DNA from: Clostridia bacterium
Lineage (GTDB): Bacteria > Bacillota > Clostridia > Oscillospirales > Butyricicoccaceae
NCBI GenBank assembly: GCA_017560175.1
Contig: JAFYOK010000254.1
Span: 1 to 12,109 of the forward strand
Reading direction: 5' to 3'
DNA length: 12,109 nt
The notes below the pieces were generated by a model, which worked only from the letters and a program-made list of their open reading frames with translations, did no database searches and was not told the DNA's origin. The position numbers were made by a program, and so were the translations under genes. Numbering within the stretch: position 1 is the first letter of the stretch; each line of letters opens with the position of its first letter. This document shows positions 6,454 to 12,109 of this stretch, piece by piece.

Positions 6454-7626
6454 TCAGACCATGGGACGGTCGACGGTGATGACGGCATAACAGGGGCCGT
6501 GCTCGTCCAGGACGGTGACTGCCTTTTCGATGGCGGCCGTTGCCTCCTTGGGGCTGAGACGGGAATCCAGCGGCAGGACGATGTCAAAAATCAGGTTGGT
6601 ATGAGAAGGGCCGGTGACCATGCGGAAGTCGTGGATGGTGATGCCGCTGTCGATGGCCGAAGCCAGGCAGGCGACCTTCTGACGCATATCGGTGACCTTG
6701 GCGTTGTCACATTCGACGGGATCCATGTGGATGACAGCGGCGCAGCTGAACTTGTCGCCCAGTTCGCGTTCGATGTTGTCGATGGCATCGTGGAGCAGCA
6801 GGATATCGCCGCAGGCGCTGACCTCGGCGTGGAGGGAGATCATACAGCGGCCGGGGCCGTAGTCATGGACGAGAAGATCGTGGATGCCAAGGACTTCATC
6901 GTGCGCCATGACGGTCTCTTCGATGTTCCGGACGAACTCGGGATCGGGGGTAGTACCCAGCAGAGGGGTAATGGTATCGCGTGCAGCCTGCCAGCCTGCG
7001 CGGAGAATGACGGCAGCGACACAGATACCCAGCCAGCCGTCGATATTGATGCGGAGCAGAGTACCAACCACGGTGCCCAGCAGGACGGCCGAGGTGGCGA
7101 TGGCATCACCAAGGCTGTCGGCAGCGGTGGCTTTCATGGAGACCGAACGGATGCGGTCGCCCAGTGTACGATTGAAGTGCCAAAGGAAGAGCTTTGCCAG
7201 AACCGAACCTACCAGAATGCAGCAGGAGAGCAGGCTGAACTCAACGGCGGTGGGATGGAGGATCTGGCCGATGGCATCACGACCCAACTCAAAGCCCATC
7301 AGCAGGATGACCATGGAGACAAAGAGGCCCGAAAGGTATTCGATACGGCCATGGCCGAAAGGATGATCGCGGTCGGGTTTCTGATCGGACAGTTTGAAAC
7401 CGATGAGCGTGACCACCGAAGAAGCGGCATCCGACAGGTTGTTGAACGCATCGGCGGTGACGGCGATCGAGCCGCTGAGCAGACCGGCCAGGAACTTGCC
7501 GGCAAAAAGCAGGATATTCATACCGATGCCGACACCGCTGCCCAGCAGGCCGTAGCGCTGGCGGACTTTGGGGTCATCGGTATTTTGGAAATCACGGATG
7601 CAGAGACGGATAAGAAGGTCGGTCAT
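6454..7626 (-). CDS. Cation diffusion facilitator, probable manganese exporter
   Basis: This 390-residue membrane protein belongs to the CDF family, which exports divalent metal ions by proton antiport. Hydrophobic segments are visible near 27-50, 54-78, 97-118, 130-150, 172-192 and 195-210. Transport-site residues are N62xxxD66 in the second helix (TADAFNNLSDA) and D170xxxD174 in the fifth (ADSLGD). Zinc CDFs usually have HxxxD or DxxxD in helix 2 and HxxxD in helix 5, while NxxxD plus DxxxD is the pattern of manganese members such as MntE and MneP. HPFGHGRIEYLSGL (88-101) is the usual loop after helix 2. The long C-terminal part (about 215-390) holds the cytoplasmic CDF dimerisation domain and an extra region of roughly 90 residues. 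The ribosome site AGGAGGT (7642-7636) is 9 nt before ATG. It diverges from the ABC gene across an 82-bp gap, and no yybP-type riboswitch could fit there. Confidence 0.92.
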   Translation of the reverse strand: MTDLLIRLCIRDFQNTDDPKVRQRYGLLGSGVGIGMNILLFAGKFLAGLLSGSIAVTADAFNNLSDAASSVVTLIGFKLSDQKPDRDHPFGHGRIEYLSGLFVSMVILLMGFELGRDAIGQILHPTAVEFSLLSCCILVGSVLAKLFLWHFNRTLGDRIRSVSMKATAADSLGDAIATSAVLLGTVVGTLLRINIDGWLGICVAAVILRAGWQAARDTITPLLGTTPDPEFVRNIEETVMAHDEVLGIHDLLVHDYGPGRCMISLHAEVSACGDILLLHDAIDNIERELGDKFSCAAVIHMDPVECDNAKVTDMRQKVACLASAIDSGITIHDFRMVTGPSHTNLIFDIVLPLDSRLSPKEATAAIEKAVTVLDEHGPCYAVITVDRPMV

Positions 7627-7657
7627 AAGAATAATACCTCCTGGAATGTATTCTGAA

Positions 7658-7686
7658 TTGAAAAAATGAAAGACTAACTATATAAT
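7658..7686 (+). promoter_or_regulatory. Strong sigma-A promoter of the ABC/dCMP deaminase unit
   Basis: TTGAAA at 7658-7663 (5/6) lies exactly 17 bp before a perfect TATAAT at 7681-7686. The start should fall near 7693, only a few bases before the ribosome site GAGGTG at 7696-7701, so the leader is minimal. Confidence 0.8.
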
Positions 7687-7708
7687 AAAAGAAAAGAGGT
7701 GGATCACG

Positions 7709-8386
7709 CTGATCTGTTTGCAAGAGGTATCCAAAGTCTATCGGGAAAAGGGCAGCGCCTTATCGGTGGAAGCCCTCAGGGATATCACTTTTCGCGTGGC
7801 GCCGGGAGAGTTCCTGGCCGTTACCGGTGGTTCCGGCTCGGGAAAGACCACCTTGATGAACATTGTTGGTTGTCTGGACAGGCCCACATCGGGTACAGTC
7901 CGCATCGATGGTGAAGATCCGCTGCAGCTCAATGACCGGCGGCTCAGCCGACTGCGCAATGAGAAGATCGGATTTGTGTTTCAAGGCTTTAATCTGCTCA
8001 GCGGACGGACAGCCCTGGAGAATGTCATGCTCCCTCTGGCCTACCGTGGGATCGAACGTAAAGTGCGGCAGCAGATGGCGGTCGAAGCGCTGGAACAGGT
8101 GGGCTTGGGTGATCGACTGGATCACCGGCCGGGTCAGCTTTCGGGCGGACAGCAGCAGCGAGTGGCCATTGCCAGGGTCATTGCCTGCAAGACGCCCATC
8201 ATACTGGCCGATGAACCCACAGGAAATCTCGATCCGCAGGCAGCCGCCAATATCATGGGGATCCTGCAAAACCTCAACAGGCAGGGTGTTACGATCCTGC
8301 TCATTACCCACGACCCTACCGTTGCCGCACAGGCAAAGTCCCGTGCTGTCATGCGGGAAGGTCGACTCTATCGTCAGCCCAACTGA
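7709..8386 (+). CDS. ABC transporter ATP-binding protein, MacB/LolD-type
   Basis: This is a complete ABC ATPase of about 225 residues: Walker A GGSGSGKTT, Q-loop FQGFNLLSGRTALENV, signature LSGGQQQRVAIAR, Walker B IILADEPTGNLD and H-loop THD, in order. The FQGFNLL and DEPTGNLD phrases place it with the MacB/LolD/FtsE-type group, which normally works with an FtsX/MacB-fold permease for lipoprotein, peptide or antibiotic handling. No permease is next to it; upstream is the divergent CDF gene and downstream dCMP deaminase. The start is unusual. GAGGTG (7696-7701) is 7 nt before CTG 7709, and reading from there gives a typical family N-terminus (start-ICLQEVSKVY). The nearest standard start, TTG 7718, is 16 nt from the ribosome site. 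I favour CTG, but TTG 7718 is what most gene callers would report. Confidence 0.88.
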   Translation: MICLQEVSKVYREKGSALSVEALRDITFRVAPGEFLAVTGGSGSGKTTLMNIVGCLDRPTSGTVRIDGEDPLQLNDRRLSRLRNEKIGFVFQGFNLLSGRTALENVMLPLAYRGIERKVRQQMAVEALEQVGLGDRLDHRPGQLSGGQQQRVAIARVIACKTPIILADEPTGNLDPQAAANIMGILQNLNRQGVTILLITHDPTVAAQAKSRAVMREGRLYRQPN

Positions 8387-8414
8387 AATAACGATCATTA
8401 TGAGGATAACAGAA

Positions 8415-8912
8415 ATGAACAGAAGAGACAAGCATAATTATTATCTCGATATCGCCCAGACCATTCTGGAGCGTGCGACCTGCCTGCGCAACAATGTCGG
8501 CGCCGTCATCGTTAAGAATGATGAGATCATTTCTACCGGCTATAACGGTGCGCCCCGTGGACGCGCCAACTGCTGTGACCTGGGCGTCTGCCGTCGTGAG
8601 CAGCTGGGTATTCCCCGTGGCCAGCGCTATGAGCTGTGCCGCAGCGTACATGCTGAGCAGAATGCCATCATTGCAGCACCCAGAGGTGAGATGATCGGCG
8701 CTACCCTCTATCTGGCCATGTGCAATTCCAAGACAGGTGCACTGGTTCCCGATGCCAGCCCCTGCAACATGTGCCGTCGTATGATTATCAATGCAGGCAT
8801 CGAACGCGTCATTATCCGCAACACAGAGACGGAGTATACCATTCATAATGTCCAGGACTACATCGAGCAGGATGATACTCTGCCCGAGGATCAGCTGAAG
8901 GGCACATACTAA
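8415..8912 (+). CDS. Deoxycytidylate (dCMP) deaminase family protein
   Basis: This 165-residue zinc enzyme should deaminate dCMP to dUMP, supplying thymidylate synthase. The catalytic HAE motif is at 79-81 (SVHAEQNA), and the other zinc ligands are in SPCNMC (C117, C120). Cysteines at 53, 54, 59 and 75 around H79 may form a second metal site, as in phage T4-type dCMP deaminases. GAPRG at 46-50 and VGAVIV at 28-33 are also typical. It resembles ComEB of Bacillus. GAGG at 8402-8405 lies 9 nt before ATG 8415. An in-frame ATG at 8400 would overlap the ribosome site and is unlikely. It starts 28 nt after the ABC gene and probably shares its promoter. Confidence 0.94.
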   Translation: MNRRDKHNYYLDIAQTILERATCLRNNVGAVIVKNDEIISTGYNGAPRGRANCCDLGVCRREQLGIPRGQRYELCRSVHAEQNAIIAAPRGEMIGATLYLAMCNSKTGALVPDASPCNMCRRMIINAGIERVIIRNTETEYTIHNVQDYIEQDDTLPEDQLKGTY

Positions 8913-8940
8913 CCCCACAAAATCTGCAGATTTTGCGGGG
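8913..8940. repeat. Inverted repeat after the dCMP deaminase gene
   Basis: CCCC plus CAAAATC (8913-8924) pairs with GATTTTG plus GGGG (8929-8940), with a single A-C mismatch and a TGCA apex. It begins right after the stop codon but lacks a U-tract on either strand, so it is not a standard terminator. It may protect the mRNA 3' end or belong to a structured RNA. Confidence 0.6.
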
Positions 8941-8959
8941 ACCCCATGGTCATTAAATA

Positions 8960-8988
8960 GATTTTCGGGAAATCAATTCCCGAAAATC
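8960..8988. repeat. Perfect 12-bp inverted repeat in an intergenic region
   Basis: GATTTTCGGGAA (8960-8971) pairs perfectly with 8977-8988 around a 5-nt ATCAA loop. No T-run follows. Its left arm resembles the right arm of the preceding hairpin (AGATTTT-CGGG against AGATTTTGCGGG), suggesting duplication or a shared structural role. Confidence 0.6.
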
Positions 8989-9057
8989 GAACGCGCCATT
9001 CTGCCGGTGCGCAGCGCAGAAGCGCTGTGAAGACTGGGGAGGAAATACTAACTATGT

Positions 9058-9080
9058 AAGCAGACTTTGAATGTCTGCTT
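9058..9080 (-). terminator. Possible weak terminator of the DUF378 gene
   Basis: An 8-bp stem, AAGCAGAC with GTCTGCTT, around a 7-nt loop lies 6 nt beyond the DUF378 stop on the minus strand. The flanking U-tract is poor on both strands. Confidence 0.4.
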
Positions 9081-9086
9081 TATGCC

Positions 9087-9284
9087 TCAGATTCCGTTGC
9101 GGTCATCGAAGAGCAGGGCGATGCACCACAGGCCGGCAATGCCGACCAGCGTGAAGATCAGGCGGCTGAACAGGGCATCCTGTCCGCCAAACAGCCAGCC
9201 GACGATGTCGAAGCGGAAAAGGCCGATGGAGCCCCAGTTGAGGGCGCCGATGATGGTGAGAAGCAATGCGGCTTTATTGAGCAT
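9087..9284 (-). CDS. DUF378 family small membrane protein (YuzA-like)
   Basis: This 65-residue protein has two hydrophobic segments (about 4-24 and 38-58) joined by a short loop with FDIVGWLFGG. The phrases IIGALNWGSIGLF and TLVGIAGLWCI are the signature of DUF378, small integral membrane proteins found across Firmicutes, whose function is unknown. The length is typical for the family. The ribosome site GGAGGT is 6 nt upstream of the ATG. The gene is alone on the minus strand, between the hairpin-rich region and the divergently transcribed PHP phosphatase. I could not find a convincing promoter in the 100-nt divergent gap. Confidence 0.88.
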   Translation of the reverse strand: MLNKAALLLTIIGALNWGSIGLFRFDIVGWLFGGQDALFSRLIFTLVGIAGLWCIALLFDDRNGI

Positions 9285-9385
9285 GCTGTAACCTCCGGTT
9301 TGTCTGCGTTTTTAAATAAGAGAATGCGTGGGATATTTGCAGTTTGCCCCACAGTTCTCAAACTATACATGAAAGGATGGCTCCT

Positions 9386-10192
9386 ATGGCTTATTGCGAT
9401 CTGCATACCCATTCCTATTACTCTTTTGATGGAAAGATCCATCCTTTCGACCTGTGCGCCGAGGCGTGCAGACACGGTCTCTTTGGCGTGGCTATGAGTG
9501 AGCATTATGATTTCTACGCCGATGATTCCTTTATTTACTATAGTCTTTTTGCCGAAGGCCGAGATCCCATGCTGGCTCGCATGCGCAGTCTCTATGGCGA
9601 TCGTCTGAAGATCTGGAAGGGCATCGAGTTGGGTCAGCCCCATTACAATCTCAAGAGCTATCGTGAGCTCATGCGTGATCTGAAATGTGATCTGATTATT
9701 GGCTCTATTCACGATCTTCCGCCCAAGGAGAATATTTACAGGATCGACTACCGCAGCCAGGCCGACTGCGACAGAGTCTTTGAATGTTACTTTGCCGAAA
9801 TGGCCAAGATGATCGAGCTTTGCGATTTTGATATTCTGGCCCATCTGGATTATCCCGTCCGTGTTATGGGTGGTGCTTTTGAATATGCACCCGAACTGCA
9901 GCGCTACGAAAGCCTCATTCGTCCCATTCTGCGCACCTGCGCCGAGCGTGAGATCGCGCTGGAGGTCAATACGGCCGGTCTGCACAAGTGGCAGAAGCGT
10001 CCCGGTCCGGCCATCTGGGTATTGGAGGCTTATAAGGCTTATGGCGGTCAGCGGATCACCATGGGCAGTGATGCCCACCGCATCGAACATGTGGCAAGAG
10101 GATTCGACTGGGCGGCCGATATGATCCGCGAAGCAGGATTTGACCATATTACTTATTTTGAAGAACGCAGACCCAAGTTTATCCGGATCTGA
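9386..10192 (+). CDS. PHP-domain phosphatase, histidinol-phosphatase HisJ family
   Basis: This 268-residue metal-dependent phosphoesterase has all the PHP motifs: LHTHS with H7 and H9, SEHYD with H40, GIELG with E81, GSIHD with H109, AHLDY with H153, LEVNT with E193 and GSDAH with D229 and H231. These residues form the trinuclear metal site. It is closest to the HisJ/HisK type, which makes histidinol from histidinol phosphate, but no histidine genes are nearby, so the substrate is uncertain. ATG 9386 follows GAAAGGA at 9371-9377. In-frame ATGs at 9344 and 9377 lack a ribosome site. ispE starts 27 nt after its stop, so the two likely share a transcript. Confidence 0.9.
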   Translation: MAYCDLHTHSYYSFDGKIHPFDLCAEACRHGLFGVAMSEHYDFYADDSFIYYSLFAEGRDPMLARMRSLYGDRLKIWKGIELGQPHYNLKSYRELMRDLKCDLIIGSIHDLPPKENIYRIDYRSQADCDRVFECYFAEMAKMIELCDFDILAHLDYPVRVMGGAFEYAPELQRYESLIRPILRTCAEREIALEVNTAGLHKWQKRPGPAIWVLEAYKAYGGQRITMGSDAHRIEHVARGFDWAADMIREAGFDHITYFEERRPKFIRI

Positions 10193-10219
10193 TGTGAATA
10201 CGAAGCAGGAGGAACGGTT

Positions 10220-11080
10220 ATGGACCGACTGAAAAGAGAAGCCTATGGCAAGATCAATCTGATGCTCAACATCTCGGGTGTTCGTGCCGATGGCTATCAT
10301 ACATTGGAGACCATCATGCAGACCGTCGGTCTGTATGATATGATCGAGGTCGTTAAGACAGAAGAAAAGGGCATCCGCCTGACCTGCGATCTGCCTTATA
10401 TCCCCACAGATGAGCGCAACATTGCTTATAAGGCGGCGGAGAAATTTATCGAGCGCACAGGGTATGCGGGCGGTCTGGAGATCCATATCGAAAAGACCAT
10501 CCCTGTGGGCGGCGGTATGGCCGGCGGCAGCACCAATGCGGCGGCTGTCCTTAATATGCTCAATGAGATGTGCGGATTTCCCATTTCAGAAAGCGAACTG
10601 GAGGCCATTGCACTGACGTTGGGTGCCGATGTTCCTTTCTGTCTCAAGCGAGGAACCTATCTCTGTGAAGGTATCGGCGAGGTCATGACCCGTCTGCCCG
10701 ACCTTCCCAAATGCTATATCGTTGTCTGTAAGCCTCGTGCATCGGTGTCCAGTAAGAATGCTTATGGGGTCTATGACCAGTATGCCCATCCGCAGCACTA
10801 CGATCACACCCGTATGATCGATGGTTTACATAAGCGCGATATTCATGCAGTTGCCGGAGCCATGGGCAATTCTTTCGAAGCGCCTATCGGCGAGCTGTGT
10901 CCTGAGATCCTGGAGATCAAGCAGAAGATGCTGGAGATGGGTGCGCTCAATGCAGCCATGACCGGTTCGGGTTCGGTGGTTTTTGGTATCTTTGATGATG
11001 TCGATGAGGCCCATCGTGCGAAGAATGCGCTTCGCGCCGAACGGTATCGTACATACTGCGTTAAACCCATTAAAAAGTAG
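10220..11080 (+). CDS. ispE: 4-diphosphocytidyl-2-C-methyl-D-erythritol kinase
   Basis: IspE phosphorylates the 2-hydroxyl of CDP-methylerythritol with ATP, the fourth step of the MEP pathway to isoprenoid precursors. This 286-residue cytoplasmic enzyme belongs to the GHMP kinase family. AYGKINLMLNI at 8-18 supplies the catalytic Lys (K11), DGYHTLETIMQ at 24-34 the substrate loop, PVGGGMAGGSTNAA at 95-108 the ATP loop and LGADVPF at 134-140 the catalytic Asp (D137). MTGSGSVVFG at 247-256 is the third GHMP motif. Length is normal. The ribosome site CAGGAGG lies 7 nt before ATG 10220. The transcript ends at the hairpin 11099-11148, which also carries the ribosome site of spoIIR. Confidence 0.97.
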   Translation: MDRLKREAYGKINLMLNISGVRADGYHTLETIMQTVGLYDMIEVVKTEEKGIRLTCDLPYIPTDERNIAYKAAEKFIERTGYAGGLEIHIEKTIPVGGGMAGGSTNAAAVLNMLNEMCGFPISESELEAIALTLGADVPFCLKRGTYLCEGIGEVMTRLPDLPKCYIVVCKPRASVSSKNAYGVYDQYAHPQHYDHTRMIDGLHKRDIHAVAGAMGNSFEAPIGELCPEILEIKQKMLEMGALNAAMTGSGSVVFGIFDDVDEAHRAKNALRAERYRTYCVKPIKK

Positions 11081-11098
11081 GAAAATTGAATAAACAGA

Positions 11099-11152
11099 AA
11101 AACACCTGCCGATACTTTGGATACAAACCAAGATATCGGAGGTGTTTTATTT
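11099..11152 (+). terminator. ispE terminator that contains the spoIIR ribosome-binding site
   Basis: The left arm 11099-11120 pairs with 11128-11148 through about 20 base pairs, with one G bulge (11108), one C-A mismatch and a 7-nt loop. TTTTATTT follows at 11145-11152. The 3' arm contains GGAGGTG (11138-11144), correctly spaced 8 nt before the spoIIR ATG at 11153. When the hairpin forms, that site is fully paired. Confidence 0.8.
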
Positions 11153-11734
11153 ATGTATACATATAATGATAAGGAATACAGATGGATGGCAGCGGTGGCC
11201 TGTGGCATACTGTTGGCTGTTGTGGTCTGCTGTATACAGGCGAAGGCACAGAGGGAGTTAAGTGATAAGCTGTTGCGTCTGCATGTGGTGGCACATTCAG
11301 ATGATGAAGCTGACCAGACCGTCAAACTGAAAGTGCGAGATGCCGTTTTAGATTGTGAGATCAGCCGTGTACCGACACCGGAAGAGATGCGCCGGGTGCA
11401 GAAGGCTTCGGAAAGATGCCTGCGTCAGTATGGTTTTGAGGAAGCGGTACAGGTATCTTATCAGCGAATGTATTTTGAAACACGGGAGTACGAGAACTTT
11501 GCCTTGCCGGCCGGATATTATAATGCTCTGTGTGTGACCATCGGAGAAGGGCAGGGGAAGAATTGGTGGTGTGTTGTTTATCCTTCCTTGTGTACAGATC
11601 TGGCTCAGGCAGAGGGAGAATTAACTGAGGATGAGATGTCGCTGATCAAAAAAGATGGAAAAAAGTTTTTGATCCGTTTTAAAGTTTTTGAAATGATATC
11701 GGCATTTTCGCATGGAATCTCCAAAGAGATTTGA
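11153..11734 (+). CDS. spoIIR: Stage II sporulation protein R
   Basis: This 193-residue protein is SpoIIR, made in the forespore under sigma-F and exported to trigger SpoIIGA, which cleaves pro-sigma-E in the mother cell. An N-terminal hydrophobic segment (about 11-29) would act as a signal or anchor. The conserved core follows: LRLHVVAHSDDEADQTVKLK at 41-60, VRDAVL, LPAGYYNALCVTIGEGQGKN at 118-137, and NWWCVVYPSLC at 137-147 with its two cysteines. After that the protein has only a short tail. A TTG at 11117 would add 12 residues, but ATG 11153 sits 8 nt after GGAGGTG. I found no convincing sigma-F promoter. It shows more A/T-ending codons than ispE. Confidence 0.93.
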   Translation: MYTYNDKEYRWMAAVACGILLAVVVCCIQAKAQRELSDKLLRLHVVAHSDDEADQTVKLKVRDAVLDCEISRVPTPEEMRRVQKASERCLRQYGFEEAVQVSYQRMYFETREYENFALPAGYYNALCVTIGEGQGKNWWCVVYPSLCTDLAQAEGELTEDEMSLIKKDGKKFLIRFKVFEMISAFSHGISKEI

Positions 11735-11764
11735 TTGAAATGCAACTATATATTGTGGTATAAT
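11735..11764 (+). promoter_or_regulatory. Putative rRNA operon promoter P1
   Basis: TTGAAA at 11735-11740, an 18-bp spacer ending in TGG, and a perfect TATAAT at 11759-11764 make a strong sigma-A promoter with an extended -10. It begins immediately after the spoIIR stop codon. Confidence 0.65.
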
Positions 11765-11788
11765 AAATAAATATGCACCAAATATATT

Positions 11789-11797
11789 TTCGACAAA
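11789..11797 (-). promoter_or_regulatory. Spo0A-box-like site
   Basis: TTCGACAAA is the reverse complement of TTTGTCGAA, a full match to the usual Spo0A box (core TGTCGAA). It lies between the start of P1 and the -35 box of P2. A single site in AT-rich DNA can occur by chance. Confidence 0.35.
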
Positions 11798-11825
11798 AAC
11801 TTTCAAAAAAACTTGAAAAAAGGTG

Positions 11826-11854
11826 TTGACATTATGGTAGGGGTGTGTTATTAT
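11826..11854 (+). promoter_or_regulatory. Putative rRNA operon promoter P2
   Basis: A perfect TTGACA at 11826-11831, a 17-bp spacer ending in TGT, and TATTAT at 11849-11854 (5/6) with an extended -10. An A-tract-rich stretch upstream (11795-11820) could serve as an UP element. Confidence 0.8.
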
Positions 11855-12109
11855 AACTGAGCGCTAAGGAGAGCGGCCACTGAGAGACACGAAAGAGTCG
11901 GTCAGCGAGGAGCTTGATGAGAGAGCGGAAGACTGAAATAAACGGTCAGAAAAAAGCACTTTGTAAATTAAACAACACCAAGAACAGACAAAACCCTGAG
12001 ATTTATTTGAGGTTTGAAAAAAGTACTTTTCAAACAGTAAAGATTAAATAAAAGTCAGATTAAGCTTTTATAAATGGTTTTAGCTGTCGAAAGACAGTTA
12101 TAATACAAT
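11855..12109 (+). other. Probable 16S rRNA operon leader (no protein gene)
   Basis: About 255 nt downstream of P2 hold no credible gene. A purine-rich segment (11860-11940) is followed by a boxA-like antitermination element near 11956-11976 (GCACTTTGTAAAT then TAAACAAC), then a GTTTGAAAA/TTTTCAAAC hairpin (about 12013-12036). Near the edge, CTGTC GAAA GACAG (12084-12097) is a GNRA-capped hairpin, followed by TATAAT at 12099-12104 without a matching -35 box. The combination of tandem strong promoters, a long untranslated leader and boxA is typical of Gram-positive rRNA operons. 16S rRNA itself is not in the window, so this is inference. Confidence 0.6.

Larger units (their letters stand above)
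8913..9080 (+). other. Hairpin-rich non-coding region with a ribosome site and an ATG-TAA minimal frame
   Basis: The stretch holds two hairpins (8913-8940, 8960-8988), a third GC-rich one (9010-9017 with 9022-9029, AGAA loop), a strong ribosome site GGGGAGG at 9036-9042, then ATG at 9054 directly followed by TAA. A last hairpin (AAGCAGAC 9058-9065 with 9073-9080) encloses the end. TTCTGC at 8999-9004 can pair with GCAGAA at 9016-9021, which excludes the third hairpin, so two alternative folds exist. No protein gene fits. It may be the leader of a lost gene or an unrecognised RNA element. I could not match it to a known family. Confidence 0.4.

Noticed and set aside
6409..7656. 415-codon open frame on the plus strand
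   Set aside because: It is antisense to the CDF transporter, and the Gly/Asp/Ala-rich translation matches no fold. It starts inside the terminator stem.
7627..7708. Manganese (yybP-ykoY) riboswitch before the CDF gene
   Set aside because: The gap is only about 82 nt and is shared with a divergent promoter; no matching hairpins were seen.
9158..10486. 442-codon open frame on the minus strand
   Set aside because: It runs antisense across the PHP and ispE genes and in another frame of DUF378; no motifs and no ribosome site.
11040..11130. Sigma-F promoter for spoIIR
   Set aside because: GGAAAATTG at 11080 and GGATACAAA at 11119 each miss key -10 positions and lack a suitably placed -35 element.
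12085..12104. TATAAT at 12099-12104 as a third rRNA promoter
   Set aside because: The sequence 17 bp upstream is GGTTTT, not a -35 box, and no extended TG motif precedes the hexamer.

Overview
The window reads as a chromosomal segment from an endospore-forming Clostridia, probably Oscillospiraceae/Ruminococcaceae or a close relative. This rests on a SigH-like sigma factor, a spoIIR gene, strong Gram-positive Shine-Dalgarno sites (GGAGG types), the MEP isoprenoid enzyme IspE, a DUF378 protein and moderately GC-rich coding sequence with AT-rich control regions. The family-level placement is inference. All genes look intact except the first, which is cut by the window edge. No mobile element, CRISPR array or tRNA was seen.

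Layout: (1) 1-300, 3' end of glmS, closed by a terminator whose right arm overlaps the promoter of the next unit. (2) 446-1322, a SigH-like sigma factor followed by a small double zinc-ribbon protein, ending in a bidirectional terminator. (3) 1411-3024 on the minus strand, a YtcJ-type amidohydrolase. (4) 3302-4198, a diacylglycerol-kinase-family lipid kinase with its own terminator. (5) 4287-6390, a compact run of glycerate kinase, GNAT acetyltransferase and P-loop kinase. (6) 6454-7626 on the minus strand, a cation diffusion facilitator with the residue pattern of manganese exporters. (7) 7709-8912, an ABC ATPase without an adjacent permease, then dCMP deaminase. (8) 8913-9086, an unexplained hairpin-rich stretch ending in a strong ribosome site and an ATG directly followed by TAA. 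(9) 9087-9284 on the minus strand, a DUF378 membrane protein. (10) 9386-11734, a PHP-family phosphatase, ispE and spoIIR. (11) 11735-12109, a gene-free stretch with two sigma-A promoters and a boxA-like element that looks like an rRNA operon leader, with 16S rRNA presumably just beyond the edge.

Most genes are housekeeping: amino-sugar synthesis, lipid phosphorylation, glycerate use, metal export, dTMP precursor supply and isoprenoid synthesis. Two belong to the sporulation programme. I do not see a clear new multi-gene system. The most interesting signals are regulatory: the ispE terminator hairpin that buries the spoIIR ribosome-binding site, the promoter nested in the glmS terminator, the orphan hairpin region at 8913-9086, and a Spo0A-box-like site between the two putative rRNA promoters.
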